Source: Lysobacterales bacterium (GTDB lineage: Bacteria; Pseudomonadota; Gammaproteobacteria; Xanthomonadales; SZUA-38). From it: a stretch of DNA of 64,000 bases. Below are positions 55,664-62,882 of the stretch, in pieces. The first letter of the stretch is position 1, and each line of letters starts with the position of its first letter. The notes below the pieces were generated by a model. It saw only the letters and a list, made by a program, of their open reading frames with translations. It was not told the DNA's origin and ran no database searches. The translations under genes and the position numbers were made by a program. Location: positions 124,001 to 188,000 of the forward strand of contig JASJDM010000001.1 in NCBI GenBank assembly GCA_030065125.1, in the 5' to 3' direction.

Positions 55664-58600
55664 ATGAGCCGAGCGGCAATAGAACAGGTGTCGGGTCGCG
55701 TGACCCGTGACGGCTCCGTGGGCGGTGAGTTCATGGATTTCGCCGGTGAACGGTACTACGGTATTCGCAATGTCGACCAGATGCTGCCGTTTTTTGTCAG
55801 CGTCATATCCAGCGATGATCACTGGCTGTTTGTCTCTTCGACAGGAGGCCTCACCGCCGGACGCGTGTCACCGGAAACGGCACTGTTTCCCTATGTCACA
55901 GTCGACAAAATCCACGACAGCGCGCAGCACTCTGGAAGCAGGACCATTCTGCGGATTCATGGCGACCAGGGAGCACGATACTGGGAGCCGTTTAATCACG
56001 CCCAGGACGGTCTGTATTCGGTCAACCGCCATCTCTACAAAAACCTGCTGGGCAACAAGCTGTGTTTTGAGGAGATAAACCACGATCTCGGCCTGGCGTT
56101 TCGCTACACCTGGTGCACCAGCCAGGAATTCGGGTTCGTGCGCGAGTGCGAGCTGGAGAACTTCGGTGAAATCCCCCTGCGCCTCGAGCTGCTGGACGGA
56201 CTGCAGAACATCCTGCCGGCAGGCACACCGATCTTCACCCAGACCAACTCCAGCAACCTGGTGGACGCCTATAAGTGGTCCGAACTGGACCCGGCCACGG
56301 GACTGGCCTACCTGACCCTGTACTCGGGCATCAGCGACCGGGCGGAGCCCTGCGAGTCGCTCAAGGCCACCACGGTTTTCTGCCTGGGGCTGGAGGACTG
56401 CAAGGTGCTGGTTTCCTCCGAGCAGCTGCGCGACTTCCAGGCCGGCAAACCGGTTCACCAGGAATCCATGAAGCGCGGCATCCGGGCCGCCTACCTGGTC
56501 AATCAGTCGCTGGAGCTGGCCGCCGGGAACAGCCAGCGCTGGCGCATGGTCGCCAACCTGGAACAAAGCCAAAGCCAGGTGGTGGCCCTGCGCCACCAGC
56601 TTCGCAGCCCCGCGGATCTGGACATAGCCCTTTCCCGCTCCATCGAGGCCGGCAGTGACGGGCTGGCCCGAATCATGGCCGGCGGTGACGGCTTCCAGGT
56701 CACCGGCGAGGAAAACGTGTCGGTGCACCACTACGCCAACGTGTTGTTCAACATCCTGCGCGGCGGGGTGTTCGACGATCACTACAACGTGTCCATATCC
56801 GATTTCAGCACTACCGTGGCGCACTTCAACCAGGAGGTGTACCAGCGCAACCAGTCGCTGCTGGAAAGCCTGCCGGAGCAGATTCCGTTTGGGGAACTGA
56901 TGGCCCAGGTGCGTGAGCACGGGGACAGCCAGCTGCAGCGCCTTGCGGGCGAGTACCTGCCCATAACCTTTGGCCGGCGCCACGGCGACCCCAGCCGGCC
57001 ATGGAACCAGTTCGCCATCCGGCTGAAAGATGAATTCGGCAACGGCCTGCTGTCCTACCAGGGCAACTGGCGGGATATCTTCCAGAACTGGGAAGCGCTG
57101 GTTTACAGCTATCCCGGCTTTATCGAAAACGTCATCGCCAAGTTCGTCAACGCCTCCACCATGGATGGCTACAATCCCTATCGCATCACCAAGGAAGGCA
57201 TAGACTGGGAAGTCGAGGAGCCGGACAACCCCTGGAGCTATATCGGCTACTGGGGAGACCACCAGATCATCTACCTGCAGAAGCTGCTGGAGCTGTCCCG
57301 CCAGTTCCACCCGGACCAGCTCCAGGGCATGCTGCGCGAACCCCTGTTCTGCTATGCCAACGTGCCGTATCGGATCCGGCCATTTCAGGCGCTGCTGGAT
57401 AACCCGAAGAACACCATCGACTTCGACGAGGACCTGGCCGACCGGATTGAACAGCGGGTCACCCGCATCGGTGCCGACGGCAAGCTGGTGCTGGTCGACG
57501 ATCAGGTGCTCCAGGTCAACCTGCTGGAAAAACTGCTGGTACCCCTGCTGAGCAAGCTGGGCAACCTGGTGATCGACGGGGGAATCTGGCTGAACACCCA
57601 GCGGCCGGAATGGAACGATGCCAATAACGCGCTGGTGGGGCATGGCCTGTCCATGGTCACCCTGTACTACATGCGCCGTTATGTCCGCTTCATGGGCCAG
57701 TTGCTGGCCGAGGAGTCCGGCAGCTTCGATCTGTCGGGCGAAGTGAACGAGTGGTTGGAGCGGACCGCATCGGTGCTGCAGGCCGCTCGGCCGCTGCTGG
57801 ACGGGGGTTCCGTCGATCAACAGCAGCGGCTGCGGGTCCTGACCGATCTGGGCCAGGCCGCCAGCGACTACCGGGAAACGGTCTACCGCCAGGGTGCCCT
57901 GTCCCGGCCCGAAGCCTGCCCGGCCGACCGGATTCGCGCCATGTTGGACGATGCGCTGGCCGCTATCGATTACAGCATTGGCAACAACCATCGCGAGGAC
58001 GGCCTGTACGAGGCGTATAACCTGCTGCACCTGACCGACGACGGAGTGGAAATCGATACGCTCTATCCCATGCTGGAAGGACAGGTGGCCGCGCTTAGCG
58101 CCGGTGCGCTGAGCCCTGAAACCGTGTTGAGCGTTCTTGAGGCCCTGTTCGACAGCAGCGTCTACCGGGCCGACCAGAACAGCTTCATGCTCTATCCTGA
58201 CCGCGAACTGCCCGGATTCCTGGAGAAGAACCAGGTCAGCGAAGCCCAGATCCAGGCCATTCCGCTGCTGCAGAAGATGGTTGCCGCGGGTGACGAGCGG
58301 ATCGTGCTTCGGGACGCTGACGGCTGCTACCGGTTCAGCGCGGACTTCGCCAACGCCGGCGATCTGAAAACCCAGCTGAACTGGCTGGGCGATGTCTACG
58401 GCGACGAGGTCGAGCAGGCCCGGGACCCCATTCACGCCCTGTACGAGGAGATCTTCAGGCATCGGGAATTCACTGGCCGCTCCGGCACCATGTTCGGTTT
58501 CGAAGGCCTGGGGTCAATTTACTGGCACATGGTTTCCAAGCTGCTGCTGGCAGTGGAAGAAAATTTCTTCGCTGCGCTGGACAGCGGGGCGGACCCCGGC

Positions 58601-59134
58601 GTGATTCGGCGCCTGGGCAGCATGTACTACCGGGTCCGCCAGGGTATCGGCTTCAACAAGACGCCCCAGGAATACGGAGCGTTTCCCACCGATCCCTACT
58701 CCCACACCCCGCGCCACGCCGGCGCCCGGCAGCCCGGCATGACGGGTCAGGTTAAAGAAGAGGTACTGGCCCGCTTCGGTGAGCTTGGGGTGCGGGTTGC
58801 CGGCGGCCGTGCGCGCTTTCAGCCGGCCCTGCTGCGCCGGCGGGAGTTTACCGCTGACTCCCAGCAGTTCTGCTACCTGGACGTGGACGACCAGTGGCAG
58901 GATCTGACCGTGCCGGCCGACGGTCTCGCGTTCACCTGGTGCCAGGTTCCCGTGATCTACCGCCTGTCTGAAGACGGGGGGTCCGAAATCACCCTGCGCC
59001 GGCATGACGGACAGGAGCAGGTTGTGCAGGGCCTTGAGCTTTCGGCCGCCGACAGCAGCGAACTGTTCAATCGCAGCGGCCGGATCCGCGGCCTGAGCGT
59101 CACCTTCGGACCCGAGCTGCTGCTTACCGAATAA
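55664..59134 (+). CDS. Glycoside phosphorylase of GH149/GH94 type, probable beta-1,3-oligoglucan phosphorylase
   Basis: 1,156 residues, cytoplasmic (no signal). The N-terminal beta-sandwich region reads DFAGERYYGIRNVDQMLPFF and STGGLTAGRVSPETALFPY. An (alpha/alpha)6-barrel-like catalytic half contains YQGNWRDIFQNWEAL, WSYIGYWGDHQIIYLQKLLEL and GGIWLNTQRPEWNDANNAL. I recognise it as a GH94-like phosphorylase. Its length (~1,150) and neighbours (GH16, GH17, GH3) fit GH149, whose members phosphorolyse beta-1,3-glucans to glucose-1-phosphate. Family assignment is from memory and context. Start at ATG 55664 (GGAGG 10 bases before); ATG 55628 is an alternative. The gh17 gene follows after 16 bases. 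Confidence 0.72.
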   Translation: MSRAAIEQVSGRVTRDGSVGGEFMDFAGERYYGIRNVDQMLPFFVSVISSDDHWLFVSSTGGLTAGRVSPETALFPYVTVDKIHDSAQHSGSRTILRIHGDQGARYWEPFNHAQDGLYSVNRHLYKNLLGNKLCFEEINHDLGLAFRYTWCTSQEFGFVRECELENFGEIPLRLELLDGLQNILPAGTPIFTQTNSSNLVDAYKWSELDPATGLAYLTLYSGISDRAEPCESLKATTVFCLGLEDCKVLVSSEQLRDFQAGKPVHQESMKRGIRAAYLVNQSLELAAGNSQRWRMVANLEQSQSQVVALRHQLRSPADLDIALSRSIEAGSDGLARIMAGGDGFQVTGEENVSVHHYANVLFNILRGGVFDDHYNVSISDFSTTVAHFNQEVYQRNQSLLESLPEQIPFGELMAQVREHGDSQLQRLAGEYLPITFGRRHGDPSRPWNQFAIRLKDEFGNGLLSYQGNWRDIFQNWEALVYSYPGFIENVIAKFVNASTMDGYNPYRITKEGIDWEVEEPDNPWSYIGYWGDHQIIYLQKLLELSRQFHPDQLQGMLREPLFCYANVPYRIRPFQALLDNPKNTIDFDEDLADRIEQRVTRIGADGKLVLVDDQVLQVNLLEKLLVPLLSKLGNLVIDGGIWLNTQRPEWNDANNALVGHGLSMVTLYYMRRYVRFMGQLLAEESGSFDLSGEVNEWLERTASVLQAARPLLDGGSVDQQQRLRVLTDLGQAASDYRETVYRQGALSRPEACPADRIRAMLDDALAAIDYSIGNNHREDGLYEAYNLLHLTDDGVEIDTLYPMLEGQVAALSAGALSPETVLSVLEALFDSSVYRADQNSFMLYPDRELPGFLEKNQVSEAQIQAIPLLQKMVAAGDERIVLRDADGCYRFSADFANAGDLKTQLNWLGDVYGDEVEQARDPIHALYEEIFRHREFTGRSGTMFGFEGLGSIYWHMVSKLLLAVEENFFAALDSGADPGVIRRLGSMYYRVRQGIGFNKTPQEYGAFPTDPYSHTPRHAGARQPGMTGQVKEEVLARFGELGVRVAGGRARFQPALLRRREFTADSQQFCYLDVDDQWQDLTVPADGLAFTWCQVPVIYRLSEDGGSEITLRRHDGQEQVVQGLELSAADSSELFNRSGRIRGLSVTFGPELLLTE

Positions 59135-59150
59135 CTAAAGAAGGTTTCCC

Positions 59151-60038
59151 ATGTCCAATTACTACCAAAGAAAGATGTCTTTGGCTGGCATCGATTTGTC
59201 CAGCCTGACCGTCGACGATCTGCGTGCGCTGGTCAAAAAGCTGCTGGACGACAAGGTCCACGGCCTGTGCTTCAGTCCCTATGTCGAAGGCCAGGGTCCA
59301 AATACGGAACTGGGCGAAGCCCAGATTCGGGAGCGGCTGTCCATCATCGCGCCTTACGTGCACTGGATTCGATCGTTCTCCTGCACCAAGGGCAACGAGC
59401 TGATCCCGCGCATCGCGTCAGAAATGGGGCTGAAGACCATGGTGGGCGTATGGCTGGACGATGATCGCGAGACCAACGACGAGGAGATGACCAACGCCAT
59501 CCAACTGGCCAAGGAAGGGCACGCCGGCATCCTGGCCGTGGGTAACGAAGTGCTGTTGCGCGGCGAGCTTTCCGAGGACGAGCTGCTGGGGTACATCCAG
59601 CAGGCGCGGGAAGCGGCACCGGGTGTCGAGGTGGGCTACGTGGACGCCTACTTCGAATTCGAGGACTATCCCCGCATCACCGAAGCCTGCGACGTCATCC
59701 TGGCCAACCTTTATCCATTCTGGGAAGGCTGTCCGGCCGACTATGCCCTGCTGTATATGAAGGAGATGTACCGACGGGCGATCAACGTGGCCAACGGCAA
59801 GCGGGTCATTGTCAGCGAAACCGGCTGGCCCAACATCGGCACCCCCGACCGCGGCGCTGTCCCCTCCTACCAGAACGCCATCAAGTACCTGGTCGACGCC
59901 TTCCAGTGGGCCGAGGAAGACGACCTGGAGATGTTCTACTTCTCCGCCTTCGACGAGACCTGGAAAGTGGACGCCGAAGGGGACGTGGGCGCGTACTGGG
60001 GGATCTGGGACAAGGACGGGGCGCCGAAGTATTTCTAG
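59151..60038 (+). CDS. Cytoplasmic GH17 beta-1,3-glucan enzyme
   Basis: 295 residues, no signal peptide; AAGAAGG site before ATG. The GH17 fold opens GLCFSPYVEGQGPNT. Acid/base E133 is in AVGNEV and nucleophile E223 in VIVSETGWP. GH17 members hydrolyse or transglycosylate beta-1,3-glucans. Sited 16 bases after the phosphorylase and without a signal, it should act on imported oligosaccharides. Its TAG stop is the first base triplet of the hairpin array that follows, so the array probably inserted right at its end. Confidence 0.88.
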   Translation: MSNYYQRKMSLAGIDLSSLTVDDLRALVKKLLDDKVHGLCFSPYVEGQGPNTELGEAQIRERLSIIAPYVHWIRSFSCTKGNELIPRIASEMGLKTMVGVWLDDDRETNDEEMTNAIQLAKEGHAGILAVGNEVLLRGELSEDELLGYIQQAREAAPGVEVGYVDAYFEFEDYPRITEACDVILANLYPFWEGCPADYALLYMKEMYRRAINVANGKRVIVSETGWPNIGTPDRGAVPSYQNAIKYLVDAFQWAEEDDLEMFYFSAFDETWKVDAEGDVGAYWGIWDKDGAPKYF

Positions 60039-60259
60039 CGCGCTCTGCGCGCGGGGAACGCTCACTGCGTGAGCTGGGGAACGACCGCTGGGCGGTCTGG
60101 GGAACGCACGCTTCGCGTGCTGGGAAACGCTCGCTCCGCTCGCTAGGGTTTTGGTTTCTTTTTTTCCCAGGGCGCGTCAGCGCCCGTTTCCCAGCACGCG
60201 AAGCGTGCGTTTCCTAGCGCGAAGCGCGTTCCCCAGGCCGCAATGCGGCCGTTCCCTGG
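60037..60259. repeat. Hairpin array A
   Basis: Nine short units are separated by 8-base linkers. Left arm: GCGCGCTCTGCGCGC (60038-60052), GCTCACTGCGTGAGC (60060-60074), GACCGCTGGGCGGTC (60083-60097), GCACGCTTCGCGTGC (60106-60120), GCTCGCTCCGCTCGC (60129-60143); linkers TGGGGAAC or TGGGAAAC. After an AT-rich core (60144-60165) the right arm runs on the other strand: 60170-60185, 60194-60208, 60217-60227 and 60236-60250, with linkers GTTTCCCA, GTTTCCTA and GTTCCCCA. Eight of nine units form a stem of 4-6 bp with a 3-4 base loop; GCTCGCTCCGCTCGC does not. The array also encodes the last residues of the TetR protein. Confidence 0.9.
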
Positions 60260-60837
60260 TCCAACACCTTCGCCCAAACCGAGGCCCAGCCATTCAACAT
60301 CACGTCCCGCTCCACTGAAGCCAACTCAACCCCCTGCTGCCGCTTGGTCAGATAAAACAGCCAGCCGCCAAAAACGTTCATGGTGAGCGCCGCGGCCTGT
60401 CCTGGATCCAGCTCCTTCCCCGCGGTCTTGGTCCGCACCCACTCGGTCAGTGCTTCAAGCATCTCGGCATTGGCCCTCGCTTCGAATTCCCGACCAGCGT
60501 CGGTCAGGCGGACCTCCTCGATCAGGCGCAGCCAGGGCTGCTGGCGTTCGCTGGCTTCCTCGAAACGCCGCGCCAGGGCAATGAGTTCAGCCCGGGTGTC
60601 GGCGAATGACCGCAGGCCTTTCAGGTCAAATCCTTCCGGTGTCTCGGTGATGCGCTCCCGGGCCAGCTCCTCGAACAGGGCCTGCTTGCTGTCGAAGTGC
60701 CGGTAAAACGCTCCCGCCCTGGGGGCCAGCCCAGCGCCTTTTTCGATAGCCGCGATCGAGGTTGCCGCAAATCCCTGTCGTGCGAACAGGTCCAGGGCAG
60801 CCCGCTTGATGCGTTCCTTGGTATTGACTTTCTTCAT
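60214..60837 (-). CDS. TetR-family transcriptional regulator
   Basis: 207 residues. The helix-turn-helix is RIKRAALDLFARQGFAATSIAAIEKGAG...FYRHFDSKQALFEEL. The last 15 residues, DQGTAALRPGERASR, are encoded by hairpin array A, and the stop is the TAG of one of its linkers. The second GH17 ends in the same residues from array B, so this tail is not part of the TetR fold. It is divergent from a CPBP protease gene, with a 12-bp inverted repeat immediately before its start; that gene and itself are the likely targets. Confidence 0.9.
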   Translation of the reverse strand: MKKVNTKERIKRAALDLFARQGFAATSIAAIEKGAGLAPRAGAFYRHFDSKQALFEELARERITETPEGFDLKGLRSFADTRAELIALARRFEEASERQQPWLRLIEEVRLTDAGREFEARANAEMLEALTEWVRTKTAGKELDPGQAAALTMNVFGGWLFYLTKRQQGVELASVERDVMLNGWASVWAKVLDQGTAALRPGERASR

Positions 60838-60839
60838 AA

Positions 60840-60870
60840 AACGTTGTTATTTTAATTCAATAACAACGTT
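60840..60870. promoter_or_regulatory. TetR-type operator between tetR and the protease gene
   Basis: AACGTTGTTATT (60840-60851) and AATAACAACGTT (60859-60870) are perfect 12-bp inverted arms around 7 bases. The site begins 3 bases from the tetR start codon and ends 8 bases before the protease ATG, filling the AT-rich divergent region. Binding would repress both genes. Confidence 0.75.
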
Positions 60871-60877
60871 ATTTCCA

Positions 60878-61594
60878 ATGACTTCGGCAGCTAACAACCC
60901 ATCAGTTCGGAGCCGCCTCCAGCCGCTGCTGGACATCCTCCTGGTGATGGGCGTTTCCGTGGGTGCCTTCCTGCTGGAATTGCTGCTGTCTGATCGACTG
61001 CCCTGGGGCCAGGAGGCCCGGGGCCTGCTGGGGGTGCTGGCGGGCGCGGGCGCAGTGCTTGTTCTGACCAGGGTCCGAGGTGGCGGGTTTTCCTACCTGG
61101 GGTTCAAGCCCCCCCGCCGATGGTGGACCTTTCCACTGTGGGTGGTGGGAATCTTCGTGGTGTTCGTTATGGCCCAGAATGCAGTGCCGGTGGTTCTGTC
61201 CAACTGGTTTGAAATTCCCCAGCCCGACATGTCCCGCTATGACCACATACGCGGCAATTCTTCCGCCGCCTTGACCATGGCGCTGCTGCTGCCCCTGACG
61301 GCGGCGATTCCCGAAGAAATTGTCTACCGCGGATTCCTGGTCCAGCGCTTGAGAGAGTTCTTCGGAGCGAATGCCGCAGGGGGCACGACTGCTGTGCTGG
61401 TCCAGGCGCTGATTTTTGCCGGCGCACACTTTCAATGGGGCATGGGCGGCATGCTGATGACTTTCATCATGGGCGCCGTGTGGGGATTCGCGTTCCTGCT
61501 GTGCGGGCGCAATCTGTGGGTGGTCATTGGCGCGCATTCGGCGGCACACATCGCTTTGGTGGCGCAGCTTTATCACTCTGCGCCCCTTGGCTGA
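60878..61594 (+). CDS. CPBP-family intramembrane metalloprotease
   Basis: 238 residues from ATG 60878; a frame up to 60806 runs back through the operator and into tetR. About seven hydrophobic helices. CPBP motifs: EEIVYRGFL (EExxxR), then FAGAHFQWG and GAHSAAH with the later His. Bacterial members process or handle prenylated or secreted peptides, and some give bacteriocin immunity. Divergent TetR and shared operator suggest a regulated stress function. Array B begins just after the stop. Confidence 0.87.
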   Translation: MTSAANNPSVRSRLQPLLDILLVMGVSVGAFLLELLLSDRLPWGQEARGLLGVLAGAGAVLVLTRVRGGGFSYLGFKPPRRWWTFPLWVVGIFVVFVMAQNAVPVVLSNWFEIPQPDMSRYDHIRGNSSAALTMALLLPLTAAIPEEIVYRGFLVQRLREFFGANAAGGTTAVLVQALIFAGAHFQWGMGGMLMTFIMGAVWGFAFLLCGRNLWVVIGAHSAAHIALVAQLYHSAPLG

Positions 61595-61795
61595 TAGTCG
61601 CGCCTTGCGCGCGGGGAACGCTCACTGCGTGAGCTGGGGAACGACCGCTGCGCGGTCTGGGGAACGGGCGCTGACGCGCCCTGGGAAATGAAAAACCGAA
61701 ACCCTAGCGAGCGGAGCGAGCGTTTCCCAGCACGCGAAGCGTGCGTTTCCTAGCGCGAAGCGCGTTCCCCAGGCCGCAAAGCGGCCGTTCCCTGG
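61595..61795. repeat. Hairpin array B
   Basis: Same design as array A. Left arm: a degenerate GCGC unit (~61600-61613), GCTCACTGCGTGAGC (61620-61634), GACCGCTGCGCGGTC (61643-61657), GGGCGCTGACGCGCCC (61666-61681). Core 61682-61106+ in opposite orientation to that of A, ending CCTA at 61706. Right arm: GCGAGCGGAGCGAGC (61707-61721), GCACGCGAAGCGTGC (61730-61744), GCGCGAAGCGC (61753-61763), GGCCGCAAAGCGGCC (61772-61786). Relative to A the middle is inverted and one unit missing. The right arm supplies the C-terminus and stop of the second GH17. Confidence 0.9.
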
Positions 61796-62745
61796 TCTTC
61801 TGGACTCAGATGCTCGTAGATTTCCTGCATCACCAGCTTGGGCGTGCGATCAACGTTAAATATACCCCAGTGCTTTTCCGGCTCCATGGGATCGGGTGAC
61901 CCTTTCCAGGGTTCATCGAAGGCTTCGAAGATAAACGTCAGCACCCCTCGTTCCCGGCTCCAGTCGATGATCTGGCTGTAGTAATGGGCCTGGAACTCTT
62001 CGTTGGCGTTCCAGGGCTCGATGCCGCGGCCGTTGGAGTTGGTGGTCCAGCCGGCCTCGGTGATGACCACCGGCTTGTCCGGGTAGTGATCCGCTACGCT
62101 GCGGTAGTTCTGCAGGGTGTAGTCCAGCGCCCCCTCGATGGTGTGGTACTCCCACACCGGGTAGCTGTGCAGGGACAGGAAATCCAGCTCCGCGGCCAGG
62201 GGCTCCAGCTTCTGGGTCCAGGGCACGTAGTTTTCGCAGAAGGTCACCGGCGAATTGATTCGGCTCTTGATCCGTCGCACGTAGCCGATCAGGCTCTCTA
62301 CCGGCACCATGTGATCGGTCCAGTCCACCGTCGCCTCATTGCCGACGGAAACCGCGAAGGTGGCGTCGGGAAAGCGCGCCGCCAGGTCGATCATCCGATC
62401 GATCTCGTCGCTGTTGTGGCGGCGGTTTTTCTCCAGCCGATCCTCGGAGAAGTTCGCCCCCCAGGGACAACCGGGATTACTCTGTTCAGCCCACATGTCA
62501 GCGCCCAGCATGACCTTGAAGTCAAAGCCCTCCTGCTGGATGGCCTCCAGCACCAGCTCGGCATGACGGCTGGTGTCGTAGAGACGCAGGTATTGCCAGT
62601 GATGGTCCAGGATCCGCAGATCCTCACAAACCTGTTCGTAGCTCGGATAGGTCCGGTTCAGCGGCGACTGATTCTCACGGTATCCCGAGTAGCAGATCGC
62701 GTTGCCGAAGCGAATGCCCGGCACGGCGTTTGTTTTGGATGACAT
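61750..62745 (-). CDS. Second cytoplasmic GH17-like beta-1,3-glucan enzyme
   Basis: 331 residues from ATG 62745; a start at 62787 would lie inside the operator. No signal peptide. The TIM barrel opens GIRFGNAICYSGYR; acid/base E137 is in SVGNEATVDW and nucleophile E230 in VVITEAGWTTN. It is only distantly similar to the GH17 at 59151, so the two may differ in chain length or act as hydrolase versus transglycosylase. The end DQGTAALRPGERASR comes from array B and equals the TetR tail. The operator immediately before the gene places it in the LacI regulon. Confidence 0.85.
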   Translation of the reverse strand: MSSKTNAVPGIRFGNAICYSGYRENQSPLNRTYPSYEQVCEDLRILDHHWQYLRLYDTSRHAELVLEAIQQEGFDFKVMLGADMWAEQSNPGCPWGANFSEDRLEKNRRHNSDEIDRMIDLAARFPDATFAVSVGNEATVDWTDHMVPVESLIGYVRRIKSRINSPVTFCENYVPWTQKLEPLAAELDFLSLHSYPVWEYHTIEGALDYTLQNYRSVADHYPDKPVVITEAGWTTNSNGRGIEPWNANEEFQAHYYSQIIDWSRERGVLTFIFEAFDEPWKGSPDPMEPEKHWGIFNVDRTPKLVMQEIYEHLSPEDQGTAALRPGERASR

Positions 62746-62763
62746 CCCCGAAATCTCTTGGTT

Positions 62764-62782
62764 TGACAGCGTTGTCATTGTA
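62764..62782 (-). promoter_or_regulatory. Second gh17 promoter with LacI-type operator 6
   Basis: On the minus strand TACAAT (62777-62782) is a good -10, and operator TGACAACGCTGTCA (62764-62777 on this strand) starts on its last base. A poor -35 (TTGCTG) lies 18 bp upstream. The start codon is 18 bases past the operator, so the leader is very short. Confidence 0.75.
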
Positions 62783-62851
62783 TCCAAGGGGACAGGGCGT
62801 CAGCAAACCACCACGCGGCAACTGGATTCGAGGAGACTGACCTGCGAAGGA

Positions 62852-62875
62852 CCCCGGCGGCCGAAGCCGCCGGGG
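62852..62875 (-). terminator. GC-rich hairpin after the partial secreted-protein gene
   Basis: CCCCGGCGGC / GCCGCCGGGG is a perfect 10-bp stem closed by TTCG on the minus strand, the very stable C(UUCG)G loop. It lies 7 bases past the stop of the gene at 62883. There is no T-run after it, so termination may be Rho-assisted or the hairpin may protect the 3' end. Confidence 0.55.
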
Positions 62876-62882
62876 CAATGGA

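Noticed and set aside
55868..58462. Minus-strand open frame of 864 codons inside the phosphorylase gene
   Set aside because: Antisense frame in GC-rich coding DNA; composition of shadow type (Gly/Gln/Val/His-rich), no ribosome site, and the plus strand encodes a recognisable enzyme.
60037..60259. CRISPR array
   Set aside because: The constant element is only 8 nt and the variable parts are self-complementary and shared between copies; no cas genes are present.
60037..61795. Composite transposon or insertion sequence formed by the two arrays
   Set aside because: No transposase gene, terminal repeats or target-site duplication could be seen; recorded as repeats instead.
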